Below are positions 10,217 to 20,426 of a stretch of 64,000 bases of DNA, one piece after another (the first letter of the stretch is position 1; each line of letters starts with the position of its first letter). This DNA comes from Bedellia somnulentella (taxonomy: Eukaryota > Arthropoda > Insecta > Lepidoptera > Bedelliidae), in contig OY755190.1 of NCBI GenBank assembly GCA_963576735.1, positions 9,603,695-9,667,694 on the forward strand, given 5' to 3'. The translations under genes and the position numbers were made by a program. The notes beneath the pieces are model-generated. The model had not been told where the DNA came from. It saw nothing but the letters and a program-made list of their open reading frames with translations, and made no database searches.

Positions 10217-10249
10217 GGATAAATTAGAATTGCACAAACAAATTCCTTC

Positions 10250-10437
10250 CCTCGAGTGTCTCATGAGACGACTCAGATTTTGGGGCTTTTTAAGTGATTG
10301 TGGGTGATGCAGTTTGTGACCCATCACCAAAAACCTTTGATTGGCAATTTTTTCCCCACACAACTTCCATAAATTGCTGAGGAATTTCTTATTCCAAGGC
10401 TCTGGCAAACCCTTCTATGGATTTGTAGCCGTGATTA
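10250..10437 (+). repeat. SINE-A fragment
   Basis: Begins at CTCATGAGACGACTCAG and keeps the GGTGATGCAGTTTGTGACCC core. Ends at GATTTGTAGCCGTGA without the tail. Confidence 0.8.
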
Positions 10438-10454
10438 CCCTGCTACATTTTACA

Positions 10455-10550
10455 ATACAATTTCCCAACAACTTCTAAAGTGGCTGAGGAGTTTATTCTG
10501 AAGCTCGAGCTACCCCTTTTTAGAATTTGTAGCCGAGAGTACAGTAGGGC
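10455..10550 (+). repeat. SINE-A 3' fragment
   Basis: CTAAAGTGGCTGAGGAG to ATTTGTAGCCGAGAGTA. A second, older fragment placed directly after the previous one. Confidence 0.7.
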
Positions 10551-10552
10551 AA

Positions 10553-10680
10553 GCACGAGCGCTATTTTATCGACACGATAACGGTTAGAATGAGATGGCA
10601 GTATACGATATTAAGTAAGTGCGTAAGAGATGGCTGCTTTATCGCACGCGATAACTAGTTTAAACACCGCTCGTACTAGC
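10553..10680 (+). repeat. MITE-like element M1
   Basis: About 128 bp starting AAGCACGAGCGCTATTTTAT and ending CGCTCGTACTAGCC. The two ends are imperfect inverted repeats (AG[C/T]ACGAGCG). Near-identical copy at 16389-16515, inverted copies at 16186 and 17572. Confidence 0.7.
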
Positions 10681-10689
10681 CGGGCGGGT

Positions 10690-11000
10690 TATGTCTTATT
10701 TATGGTGATTATAATTTAATATTGGTACTGCTATTTTACAAAATCGTCTTAAATTTTAATCGTTTCTTATTTTTGTGCGCTAAAAGTGATAGAGGAAACC
10801 GTAATATCTATGTATTTAAGAAAGAAAGAAGAATTTTCTCAACTTTTTTGTCATTTAACTATAAAGTTAATATGTCCGTAAATCGACTTTCAAACTACTA
10901 ATTTTTTAATGTAATGAGCTTGAATTAAATTATCCGTTTAAACTCTTCCAGCAAGCCCAAAGTTCAAGGGCATACATAATTTGTACAATACACTCAAAGT
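10690..11000. other. AT-rich non-coding DNA
   Basis: No element or frame recognised. Confidence 0.5.
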
Positions 11001-11015
11001 GCATTTACTTATGTA

Positions 11016-11247
11016 ACATACATACGTATACTCACGGCCATAAATCCCAAAAAGGCATAGACAGAGCTTTAGAGTTAGAAGCTCTTCAGCCACATTTGGA
11101 AGTTGATAGGGGACAAGGTGGTAGAAATAGAGTATCGTTGGTGATGTCTCCAACCGCATCGCCTAAAAAGACCCATATCCTTAGTCGCCTCTTACGACAC
11201 CTATGAGAAGAAAAGGGTAGTGAAATTCTAAGCCGGCACTGCACGGC
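11016..11247 (-). repeat. SINE-A copy, second subfamily
   Basis: (CATA)n tail, ACTCACGGCCATAAATCCC, and a 5' end with GGCACTGCACGGC. Confidence 0.85.
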
Positions 11248-11310
11248 AACTATATAAATGTACTAGGAATACCGATTTGAAGCTACTTTCTATATGTCTA
11301 GAATCAGACT

Positions 11311-11445
11311 TACGCCCGATTTCTGAATTGAGTATTCAAGCTGAAAACGACTCAAGTATCGTTTTGTCTCATCCAGTTGTTAAGATTTCAATGCGAAAGA
11401 ACGATACTTAAGTTGTTCTCAGCTGGAATACTCAATTCAGAAAAC
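11311..11445. repeat. Palindromic MITE M2, copy 1
   Basis: Arms of about 45 bp: TTCTGAATTGAGTATTC... on the left and ...GAATACTCAATTCAGAA on the right, each continuing through AAGTATCGTT/AACGATACTT. Second copy at 45855-45990. No frame. Confidence 0.8.
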
Positions 11446-11825
11446 AGACTTACTCAAGCTTTCAAAGCGAGCTGTAGTTTTACCCTGCCTGTAATTTTTT
11501 TGGGTTTTGTGTCTATATTTTCTTAGTTTATCTATCTAAAAGTTTATCTAAAAGTGTATATTTGTCGTGGCCATATCGTAGAATTGAACACATCGTGAAG
11601 TGATCGATCATTTCATGAAATAGTCACATTTCATGAAATGTTCAACTGTTTATTGGCCACATCGTGATGTGGTTTGGGCAGATCAATGATAAGAAATCGT
11701 TTCTCGATATGGCCAACTAAACGCGCGGCCGCTTCATGAAATGATTAAGATTATTTGGTCATATCGTAAAATAGTTACATTAATTACCGGTAGAGGCGCT
11801 GAAAGTGTTTTGTGTATGTGTGAAG

Positions 11826-11990
11826 ATGGCGACCGTTGGCGAAAGTGTTGTTTCTCGCAGTGAAAAAGTAAATTATTTGTTATTAAACGAGAAAGAGAGT
11901 AATAATAAAAGAGTTTTTGACGAAAAGGTTCTCGAGTACCATGAAAACCACGCAAAAACTGACCAAAATGTAAAAAACCATGGAGTTTGA
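11826..11990 (+). pseudogene. Possible N-terminal coding piece of the Ginger element
   Basis: A 54-residue frame starting MATVGESVVSRSEK, with no recognised domain. It is followed by a splice-donor-like CACAG|GTTAGT at about 12002. A second in-frame-free ATG near 11978 (MEFESHF) could be the real start. It could be a 5' UTR or a remnant of the N-terminus. Uncertain. Confidence 0.35.
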
Positions 11991-12223
11991 ATCGCATTTC
12001 ACAGGTTAGTACACTACTGTCAAAACACATAACTATTTACGTATTTCATAAAAATACTCAATACCAGCTAACTTATTCTGTTTTTATTTAATTGATATTA
12101 TTATATGTTTATGAATTATGACATAATAAAGTTTTGTTTTTATTTTATTTTTTAGTTTATGAAACAAATTAAGGAGAGTAGGGTGACAACACTAAAGAAA
12201 TCCAAGTAATAGAGATAGATAAT

Positions 12224-12860
12224 ATGGTATTAGAGTCAGCTGATGATCTTGTATGTCTCATCTGTGGTGAGGACACATCAGGAGCTCATTTTTGTAGTTT
12301 ATGTTCCAAACCTGTGCATGCTATTTGTGGCTTTACTAGTGGAGAAGAAGGTTATGGATCTCAAGTTCAATGTTTTCTATGCCAAAAGGAACAGTTCATT
12401 TTTAATGAAAGAGATGAAGCTCATTGCGGTGTTAAACGTGCTGCAGAAAAAAATGGTCGATAACACCGCCAAGAAACTTTCTTTGTTAGAAATTGGAAAT
12501 TCCGTGTTTTTAAATGTACTGACAATTTACCGTGGATGTCTTGACACCAAAAATATTGCTGGAAAGGTTAGAAACGGCGTATACAAAATCGGAACGGTTT
12601 CTGGGACAATTAAAAATTGGTTTTCTCGTCAGGACCTACAGATGTCGACTAAAGATTATTGCGAAGTTATATCCGAATTGCCAATATCATTGAGAGAAGC
12701 TGTAAATTTTCAATCTTTTTTTGGAGGTCAAGGTTTTAAAAAATGTTTTGCAAGCCCGCAAAAAATCAGTGCCGTACAAAGAGATGCGTATGTTTCAAAA
12801 ACAAAACACTTTGTACTTCAAAGTGTCACCAAAGTTTGTCATGCGCCAACAAATGACTGA
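12224..12860 (+). pseudogene. Ginger transposase C-terminal domain, one frameshift
   Basis: The first frame (12224-12463) encodes a cysteine-rich module: LVCLICGEDTSGAHFCSLCS and KPVHAICG..GEEGYGS..QCFLC, a CxxC..H.CxxC-type zinc-binding pattern. The second frame (from about 12453, TGA at 12858-12860) continues with KKLSLLEIGNSVFLNV, GVYKIGTVSGTIKNWFSR, LPISLREAVNFQS and GGQGFKKC. This order is the C-terminal region of insect KRBA2-like/SCAND3-like proteins, which derive from Ginger transposons. The frame switches at a run of seven A (12447-12453), so one base is gained or lost there. The terminal Cys-rich tail of the family is degraded. Not functional as it stands. Confidence 0.75.
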
Positions 12861-13626
12861 AAGGTAGTAAGACTGACTTTTTAAATATAAATTTTAATAC
12901 GCATTACATGAGTTTTTTTTATTACTTTATTTAATTGGTGTACTACGGTAGTTAAAGTACCTACTTATTTCTGAATATTTGTTTGTTTTATAAAAATACA
13001 ATTGTTACTTGACGTGTAATATGTTTAATTTAGAAAAAAGTGCTTAATTTGTTACAACTATTATTTTTTAATTATGTTACACAAAATCGTATAATTTGTA
13101 ACAATGATAGTATTAATTTTGTTTGTGTCAGCCGACTGACTTAAATGACAATCAACAAGTTCTTTACATATTCTGGATTTTTTATTAAATGCTTTATGGT
13201 CACCCTTTTTCTACGATCTGGCCAAGCGTGGATGACCAAATCGTGAAACGTTGACGATTTTACGATCTGGTCAAATGACGTTGGCCACATCATGAAATGT
13301 GACTATTTCATGAAATGATCGATCATTTCACGATGTGTTCAAATCTACGATATGGCCACGACATATTCATATTCCAGTAGATATTACGTGCCAATTGCTC
13401 ACAATTACGATAATAGACTTCTTCCTCCAATTCCCTGGTGATGAGCGTATTGATGATATAATAGTGATATAATGTTTGGATATTAAATGGTAATCGTTAC
13501 TTTACCGTAATAATTTGTAATGAGTTTCCCTTTAATTAACATATATATCTTTTCTAAGGCGACTGACCTACACTTCATATTCAATATGCTTAAGTAAATA
13601 ATTTATTATTAGTTTAATCAAAAGTG

Positions 13627-13760
13627 GAGTAGCGGCTTAGAATGTCACTACCCCCTTCTACCTACGGTTGTCGTAAGAGAGACGTGGTTAAGTGACCCAT
13701 CACTAACGATACTTCACTTCTACCATCTTCTCCCAAACCAACTTCCAAAGTGATGATGTA
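13627..13760 (+). repeat. Decayed SINE-A
   Basis: CGGCTTAGAATGTCACTACC at the start (second subfamily), an internal deletion, then CCCATCACTAACGATAC. No tail. Confidence 0.75.
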
Positions 13761-13799
13761 GAAAGTATTAAGGTTTTTAAGTTCAAAAAACTGTATTTG

Positions 13800-14190
13800 T
13801 TGAGATTGGGTTTCTTTTATTTAGAGAATACAATACATATCTGCCCTACGATTTCTGGAGTACTAGCATGAGTGCTATTAGAGATTATATATAAGTGCAA
13901 AAGCGATGGCTGTTTTGTACCACGTGTACTAGTTATGCTGAAGTAATTTATGTAATTAACCGACTTCAAAAAAAGGAGTGTTCTCAATTCGACCGAATAT
14001 TTTTTCACATATCGGGTAAAAAGTCATCGTTTGAATACCCTATATTGGTGATATTTAGATGCTGAGTATGTTGTGAATGGTATCATAAATATTTTGAATA
14101 TAATAATAATTTCAACTAAAAATAATCATACTTACGACATCGACTTATTTACGAATGAAATCAATATAATAAATGTAAAGTTTATACATA
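13800..14190. other. Non-coding with a MITE M1 remnant
   Basis: 13895-13940 resembles the M1 interior (GCGATGGCTGTTTTGTACCA, ACTAGTTATG). The rest is AT-rich and unassigned. Confidence 0.4.
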
Positions 14191-14204
14191 CATAAATATA
14201 TTAA

Positions 14205-14645
14205 TTTGGGGTAGGCAAATACTACCTATCACCGCTTTGTAGGATCTTGCCAAACCACTCTAGCTTTATTTACATTCCTCAATCTTTGCCTATTTGATCC
14301 AATTGTGTCCTCATTGATCGTCTTCTACTAATATAACTTTCACATAGACACTATAAATCTTTTTAACCAATTTACTATTGTAAATCCTCTCTATAGGTAA
14401 TTTTCTTTCTTTCTTTTCTTTCTATGTGCGTATCCATCCAACCATCATAATATATCTTTATTATAATTTCAATTTTCACATCGAAAATATCGTAAATCGC
14501 ACTATTTCTCACTCGATCTAATAACCTAGCATTATATATATTTCTCCGAGGCACCACATCTCTACTGCCTTCACTATACTCTGATGCTTCTTTCACAACC
14601 AACATTCGCTGCCAGACATAAACGTAGGACAATATCAACATCATC
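14205..14645 (-). pseudogene. Decayed LINE-C coding fragment
   Basis: On the minus strand an 89-residue frame (14375-14644) includes DVVPRRNIYNARLLDRVRNS, similar in layout to the DRVRN segment before the RWFGHIERM motif of LINE-C. 14205-14345 aligns with the final LINE-C segment. Several stops and indels. Ends just before a (TTTC)n interruption. Confidence 0.5.
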
Positions 14646-14800
14646 CAGCCTTCTTAGATGCCGATGGACTAGTAATTAGACTTTTGAAAGATTTATATAG
14701 TTTTAAACTGTCATAAAATTTGTAGGGCTGAATAAGCAGGCACAAGCTAGTACGAATAACGAACGCGATGCTTTTTAAATGTTGACTAAGTAAAGGTAAA

Positions 14801-15015
14801 CATACATACATACGCTCACCGCTCCATATTCGTAGAGAAGGTAACCAGAATAAAAACCATAGCCGCAGTCACTTATGGAAATGGAGTGGAGAAAAGATTG
14901 TATAAATAAAGGTTGTTGATGATGGGTCTCCAACCGCATTGCCCAACAATCACCTTAAAACCCCAATACCCTTACTCGCCTCTTACGAACTTCCACGAAC
15001 AGACACTACACAATA
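14801..15015 (-). repeat. SINE-A copy, diverged
   Basis: CATACATACATACGCTCACC tail side, GGTTGTTGATGATGGGTCTC core, ends ACAGACACTACACA. Confidence 0.8.
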
Positions 15016-15370
15016 AAGCAGCTAAAAAAGTAAAATACAACATAAGTTTTCAAATTGAATAAGTTATTTCATATCTTGGCTAAGATAATGTCAGCGCAAT
15101 GTTAGGTTACGATTTGAGCACGATTTTGGCATTTCGATGTTGAATTGTTAAATTTGTTGACATCTGAGTTCATTGCACTCTAGAATGTTGCATTCTTAAA
15201 ATATTTAATGTTTTTAATATTTGTTAATTAGTAATAGTGTAACGTAAAGCCTTTATTATCTGGATTTTTCTGTTAGTTGTCGTTTTGGTTAATTAACACC
15301 TTGTCTGACTTAGGTGAGGATTAAATAAGCAATTGATGAGCTCTTATTACATTAAGTATATGTACTTTAA
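15016..15370. other. AT-rich non-coding DNA
   Basis: Nothing assignable. Confidence 0.5.
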
Positions 15371-15372
15371 AT

Positions 15373-15545
15373 TCAACTCAACTCAACTCAAACGTTCACG
15401 CCGTATATTCCCGAAGGGGTTGGCAGAGGTACTTATACTTCTGATCATCACGAGACCATGATTGATCAGACCTGGTGTTCAGAGTACCCACGTTTTGCTT
15501 GGACAGTGAACCCACGTGAAAAGGCAGTACATTGTCCAAATAATA
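15373..15545 (-). repeat. SINE-B, 3' half
   Basis: (AACTC)n tail, AAACGTTCACGCCGTATAT, hairpin CCCGAAGGGG and CCTGGTGTTCAGAGTACCCA. The tRNA-like head is missing. Confidence 0.85.
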
Positions 15546-15608
15546 TATAGGTTTACACGTTAAGGTGCTCATCATGTGAATCTAGCTTCTAATAATATGA
15601 CCTAGTTA

Positions 15609-15810
15609 GCTGTGTAGTATCGGCTTAGAATAGCACTAACCAATTTCTTCTTATGGTGGTCGTAAAAAGTGAATAAGGGTATCGGGGCCTTTCCAGAGAT
15701 TAATGGACGATGCGACTGGAGACCTATTGTATGTTGCACAATCTTTTCCCCACTTAACTTTCAAAAGCAGCATAATTATTTCCAATTCGTAAGGAAATGT
15801 AAAACTCTAT
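15609..15810 (+). repeat. SINE-A copy, tail lost
   Basis: Starts GCTGTGTAGTATCGGC. Interior diverged. Ends around AATTCGTAAGGAAATG. Confidence 0.8.
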
Positions 15811-15825
15811 AACGATTGTGATAGT

Positions 15826-16122
15826 AGTTGCGAAACCACCGCTTCTCATGCAGGGGAAGTGAGTTCAGATCCTGATTCAAGCCACAGGCCTGCACCAATG
15901 TGTATCTTCTAAAGTCATACAAGTATTTAAGTTATCAAAGCTGGTAATGGTTAGAGAAAACTACTTGCTAAGCGGTGATATAGGTCTGCCCCTATATCGT
16001 CCAAGTAAAACGAGAGTACTCTGAACACCAGCTGATCAAAATGTCTCGTGATTTTCACCAATCCACTTCCGAGGATATGCAGCGAGAATTGGTGTGATAG
16101 AGTTGAGTTTACGTATGTGTGT
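15826..16122 (+). repeat. SINE-B, diverged near-full copy
   Basis: Head with GTGAGTTCAGATCCTGATTC (B-box-like), middle with CTGAACACCAGCTGATC, end CCGAGGATATGCAGCGAGAA and a GAGTTGAGTT tail. Confidence 0.75.
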
Positions 16123-16185
16123 ATGTGAGAAAAAAATACTTTCTTCGTATAATAGCCTAACTTAACAGTAGTAGGTAAAAAAAAG

Positions 16186-16515
16186 GAGCGACATTTTAAC
16201 TAGATATCGCGTGGTATAAGACAGCCATCTCTTTCTTACCTACCTAGTATCGCTTAGTGTTATCTCATTCTAACCGATATTTTGACGATTAAAATAGCGC
16301 ACTTACTAGGCCTCCAGTGCGAAAGAGATGGCTATTTTATACCACGCGATAACTAGTTAAAAGACCGCTCGAACTAGCTATGCAGAAGTACAAGCACGAG
16401 CGCTATTTTATCGACACGATAACGGTTAGAATGAGATGGCAATATACGATACTAAGTAAGTGCGTAAGAAATGGCTGCTTTATCCCACGCGATAACTAGT
16501 TTAAGCACGGCTCGT
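16186..16515. repeat. Cluster of three MITE M1 copies
   Basis: An inverted copy at 16186-16310 (AACTAGATATCGCGTGG to AAAATAGCGCACTTAC), a partial direct copy at about 16317-16375 and a direct copy at 16389-16515 that closely matches 10553-10680. Opposite orientations allow a large hairpin. Confidence 0.65.
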
Positions 16516-16698
16516 ACTAGCCGGACAGGTTGCCACATATGTTAGATATAACAATTTAGCGTAACTACAGACTTACTCTGTTCGTGATCAAATTAGATTA
16601 CGCTGCGTTCTTACGCATTTTGTATCGTTTGTAATTTTGTATGAATTAGTTGTCATTTTGGTCTTATGTCATGTGTGATATGAATTATACGTTATTCA

Positions 16699-16943
16699 AC
16701 ATACATATACTCACGGCTATAAATCCCTACAAGGGGTAGTCAGAGCTAAGGAATTAGAAATTCCTCAGTCACTTTTGAAAGTGCAGTGGGGGAAAAGATG
16801 GTAAAATAAAGGTTGTTGGTGATGGGTCAACAACCGCATCGCCTAAAAAATCCCTTGTAAAGTCTCAAATACTCTTAGTCGCCTCTTACGTATCCCCAGG
16901 GAAGAAACGGGGTAGTGCTATTCTAAGCTGACACTACACAGCA
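16699..16943 (-). repeat. SINE-A full-length copy
   Basis: CATACATATACTCACGGCTA to GACACTACACAGC. Confidence 0.88.
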
Positions 16944-17189
16944 GTTTATTATTAGTTATGTATGTTTATGCTTATTATATTATATTTGAAAATATGCAGG
17001 TCAAGTGTTAGTAAACGTTATGAAATCCATGTCATTAACAAAGACATTTAACCTATTTTTTTTACAAAAATGACATGTTACTGTATTGTCGACAGTTTTT
17101 GATGACGTTTTATTTTGTCTTGGGCTGTAATTAATACTGGTTGTATTTTTCGTAGGATAGAAATATATAAAGTTAAATAGTAAAAATCG

Positions 17190-17313
17190 TCTGTAAGGGT
17201 CCGCTTAGATTAGGGCTACCCCATTTATTACTACAGGTGGCGTAGGCGGCATGTGGTTGTTGGGCGTATTGTAGCTGGAGTCCTAACACTAACAATACTT
17301 AAAACTATATACT
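17190..17313 (+). repeat. SINE-A 5' fragment, decayed
   Basis: GTCCGCTTAGATTAGGGCTA and GTTGTTGGGCG, then truncated. Confidence 0.6.
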
Positions 17314-17571
17314 ATACTTATTCCTAACAGAAGATTTGAGTAAAACGCTCAATGACCTGATTAGTGTGTCTGAGAGAGTGGTTCTTAAAAATAACAAAGA
17401 CTAGATGAAAAAGATTAAAAGAAGTAAGTAGATGGATAGGATCGAACAAAGTGGCGATAGAAGTCGCTGTATTATGAGTATATGCAAATAATGTTATCAA
17501 ATAGTAATAATCGGTACAGTTTACGATCTTGCCCGAAGGTTATTAGGTCACTGATCACAGCATAGGTAGTA

Positions 17572-17866
17572 CAAGCGACCTTTTAACTAGATATCGCGTG
17601 GTATAAAACCGCCATCTCTTTCGCACTTCCTTTGTATCGTATACTGTCATCTCATTCTAACCGTCATCATCGTGACGATAAAATAGCGCTCGAGCTAGGC
17701 CGGGAAAGCCTGTAGTTACGCTAAATTGTTATTATCTAACTTACGTATGTAACAAAATGTTCTACTACTGCTAAGTTAGGACATGATACGAAGTATTCAT
17801 TCGTATTTTACATATATGCATTTACTTTGTATGCGATAATATAGCGCTTGTGCTAGGCCTCCAGAA
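17572..17866 (-). repeat. MITE M1, inverted copy and a further end fragment
   Basis: 17572-17700 is a full inverted M1 (TTAACTAGATATCGCGTGG to AAATAGCGCTCGAGCTAG). 17826-17866 holds only the terminal ATAGCGCTTGTGCTAGGCC. Confidence 0.65.
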
Positions 17867-18296
17867 GGCCATAGACATTGTTATATTATCAGACCAGTTA
17901 GGCTTTAGAACCTCCAGCTTAGGCATAACATTTAGAACAGGTTCTAAGGTTCCAGTTGTGGCCTAGAACTGCGCAGGTTGTAAAGAAGGTTTGTAGGCCA
18001 AGTCGAGTCAGGCCATTTTGTCATCAGCATGGTAATGTAGAATAAGAATGAATAATCGAGGACGTACTTTTAGTTTGTCTTCAAAAAGTGGTATATATAT
18101 CAGAATATAAAATTTATATGAAGATAATGTAAACTTTGGGGCAATTTTTTGTCTACTCTTTCAGTATCCAGGTGTGACTTTGTATGCAAATACGGTTTAA
18201 CTGGTTGGCTTATACCTAAAGGCCTTGCCCCACTCACACACAAAATCTACCTACTGACATTCCCATGCACATATAATCTATCAATGTGTTCTCTTA

Positions 18297-18520
18297 GCTG
18301 TGTAGTGCCGGCTTGGAATATCACTACCCCATTTCTTTAAGTGAGGTTGTTAAGAGGTGACTAGGGATATTGGGGCTTTTTAAGTAATTTTTGGGCGATG
18401 CGTTTGGAGACCCATCACCAACAACCTTTATTTTACATTCTTCTCTCACTCACGGAATTTCTTATTCTGGATTTCTGTCAACCATTTTTTGCCATTGATA
18501 AACATGATTATGTATGTATA
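18297..18520 (+). repeat. SINE-A copy
   Basis: GCTGTGTAGTGCCGGCTTGG at the start. Short ATGT tail at 18511-18519. Confidence 0.85.
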
Positions 18521-18524
18521 TAAA

Positions 18525-19370
18525 ATAATATTCAAGATTATGAAACATTCACTTTAATGCGGAATATTATCTTGTGTATTTATTTGTTTGTTGGCAAAAG
18601 GTTTCGGGACTGCACAACGAATTTTATATATTCTTACATCAATGGAAAGGTCAAACCTTTAGTAGAAACACAGGTTATTATCATCACGCTTAATGTCAAA
18701 GGGGTTGAGCAGTGATCATTTCCAGTTTCCATGGAAAATCGGGCAAAAATAAATAAATTAAAAACATAATAATAGGACTAAATTAGTCATTTATTAAGTA
18801 ATTACTCAAATGTTAATATAGTCTTAATTAATTAATAAACATCCCACATTCTAACAACAAAACCTGTACCTAAAGAAAAGCATTTAATTACATACAAAAA
18901 GAGCCATACATTACCATAAAAAGCTGCATCTTCAAAGAGTTATTACTTCGCGCTGAATTGTCAAAGACAGATAAATTGTACAAAAGCCCTTTATAGCCAT
19001 ACACATGTCATAATAGAAAGTGGCTCTTTCTCAACATATTTGATGAGTATTGCAAACATACTAGTTAACCCCGCGAGACGCTAACTGTTGGTTGGTGATT
19101 CTTAGTGTGAAACTAGGGTCCATATTGGCTCACATAAAATTCTAAATCATATTCGTCGTCTTACTAACGATTTGTGTTCATAATTATCACTCTTTATAAT
19201 TTAATATTTCATATTTTATTTACTTATACATTTTTAATACTACCAACGGAATTCATAACAGTTAGTGATCATATTTTTTTTATGAATACTGTTACAACCT
19301 TTTTCAAGATCTTTTTTCTTCATAACATTCAATGGTCATTTTATTTTTATTAATAATATTGTTACTACGA
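18525..19370. other. AT-rich non-coding DNA
   Basis: No coding frame. 18590-18770 looks like an old interspersed repeat but cannot be named. Confidence 0.4.
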
Positions 19371-19374
19371 TAAA

Positions 19375-19570
19375 CAAGCAAGTATGCATGCAAATAGGCA
19401 TGAATAATGAATTTAAGGTGCTCGCTCGTTTTATACATAGTCCAACCTAACCTAACCCAACTAAATGTGACCTAACTTTTCTTTGCCTGCGACCCACCCA
19501 AGCAGGGGGCGCAACCCCCCTGCACCCGTTTACATGCAACCAAGCATGTAAGCATGCAAACAAGCAAGCA
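19375..19570. repeat. AAGCAAGC/GCATGC repeat element, copy 1
   Basis: AAGCAAGTATGCATGC, then GTGCTCGCTCGTTTTATACA, a G/C-rich middle and AAGCATGCAAACAAGCAAGC at the end. A shorter related copy is at 38800-38960. Confidence 0.5.
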
Positions 19571-19574
19571 ATAT

Positions 19575-19885
19575 CTATAAAAACACATATAATTGATATC
19601 TTTATTTTTTTATTTTAGGCTTAAACAATTTATGAAAATTATAGTTATTTATTGAAATGTTAAAATTATTCGGTTAGTAGTATTTACAAATATACTAAAA
19701 CAAATATTATTAAATACAAAGTGTATAACCAGTGATATTATGAATTTCGATGATTATATTTTTTAATATTTATGAAGACTGATCGAAGACTGAAATATTT
19801 TCGGACCTCCGATGATAGGAGTTAAAGTTATGTAAGAAAAAGCGCACCCGTGAAACTTACATTTATATTCGTACGTACACTGTGT
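19575..19885. other. AT-rich non-coding DNA
   Basis: Nothing assignable. Confidence 0.4.
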
Positions 19886-19892
19886 TCAATGA

Positions 19893-20035
19893 CTAAAACT
19901 CAAACGTTCACGCCGTGTACCCTCAAAGGGGTTGGCAGAGGTACAAAAACTTCTGCATATCACCTGACATTGTCACCTGGTGTTCAGAATACCCACGTTT
20001 TGCTTGGACAGTACACTCACGTGATAGGGGTGTGA
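19893..20035 (-). repeat. SINE-B, 3' half
   Basis: ACTCAAACGTTCACGCCGTG, the hairpin region and CCTGGTGTTCAGAATACCCA. Truncated near TGATAGGGGTG. Confidence 0.82.
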
Positions 20036-20179
20036 TCAATAAATTACTCTTTAGTCCAGAAGCTGGTGATGGGTTGTAGATTGTTAAATCTTTTAACTAT
20101 TTTTAGCGGTACCGTACGAAATTGCATTTTAGAAGAAGAAAAAAATTACGTATTTTTACTACAACAGGCACAATTTCTT

Positions 20180-20270
20180 ACTAAGGCCATCGACTTCCCA
20201 TGGGGGTAGGCAGGGACTATCGATCACCACTTGTTCGATCCTAACTAACCTGGATATGTATATTTAAAGT
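20180..20270 (-). repeat. LINE-C 3' fragment
   Basis: CCCATGGGGGTAGGCAGGGA followed by CTATCGATCACC. Reverse of the LINE-C end. Confidence 0.6.
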
Positions 20271-20426
20271 TCCTTTGTCTTAAAAAGATAGACTTGCCGA
20301 TTATTGTTCATCTATTTCACAACTTTCAGATCACGAAGTTTGTAAATAAATGAAACTAGTGGGCAATAAATATTTCTCTATCTATATTAAAATCTCTAGA
20401 ACAGTTTCTGAGATATTTATATGCTA

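Larger units (their letters stand above)
11563..13356 (+). mobile_element. Ginger-type DNA transposon, internally deleted
   Basis: Inverted terminal repeats of about 75 bp: TGTCGTGGCCATATCGTAGA at 11563 and its complement ending at 13356, nearly identical through the GATCGATCATTTCATGAAAT segment. The ends begin TGTCG and are flanked by TATT on both sides, a 4-bp duplication as described for Ginger transposons. Further inward are repeated GGCCA.ATCGTGA motifs. The protein coded inside matches the C-terminal domain of Ginger-derived KRBA2/SCAND3-like proteins (12224-12860). The DDE integrase core is absent, so the copy is not autonomous. Confidence 0.75.

Noticed and set aside
19440..19475. Telomeric (TTAGG)n-type repeat, because of AACCTAACCTAACCC
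   Set aside because: Only about three imperfect units. Such short stretches are common and do not form a telomeric tract.
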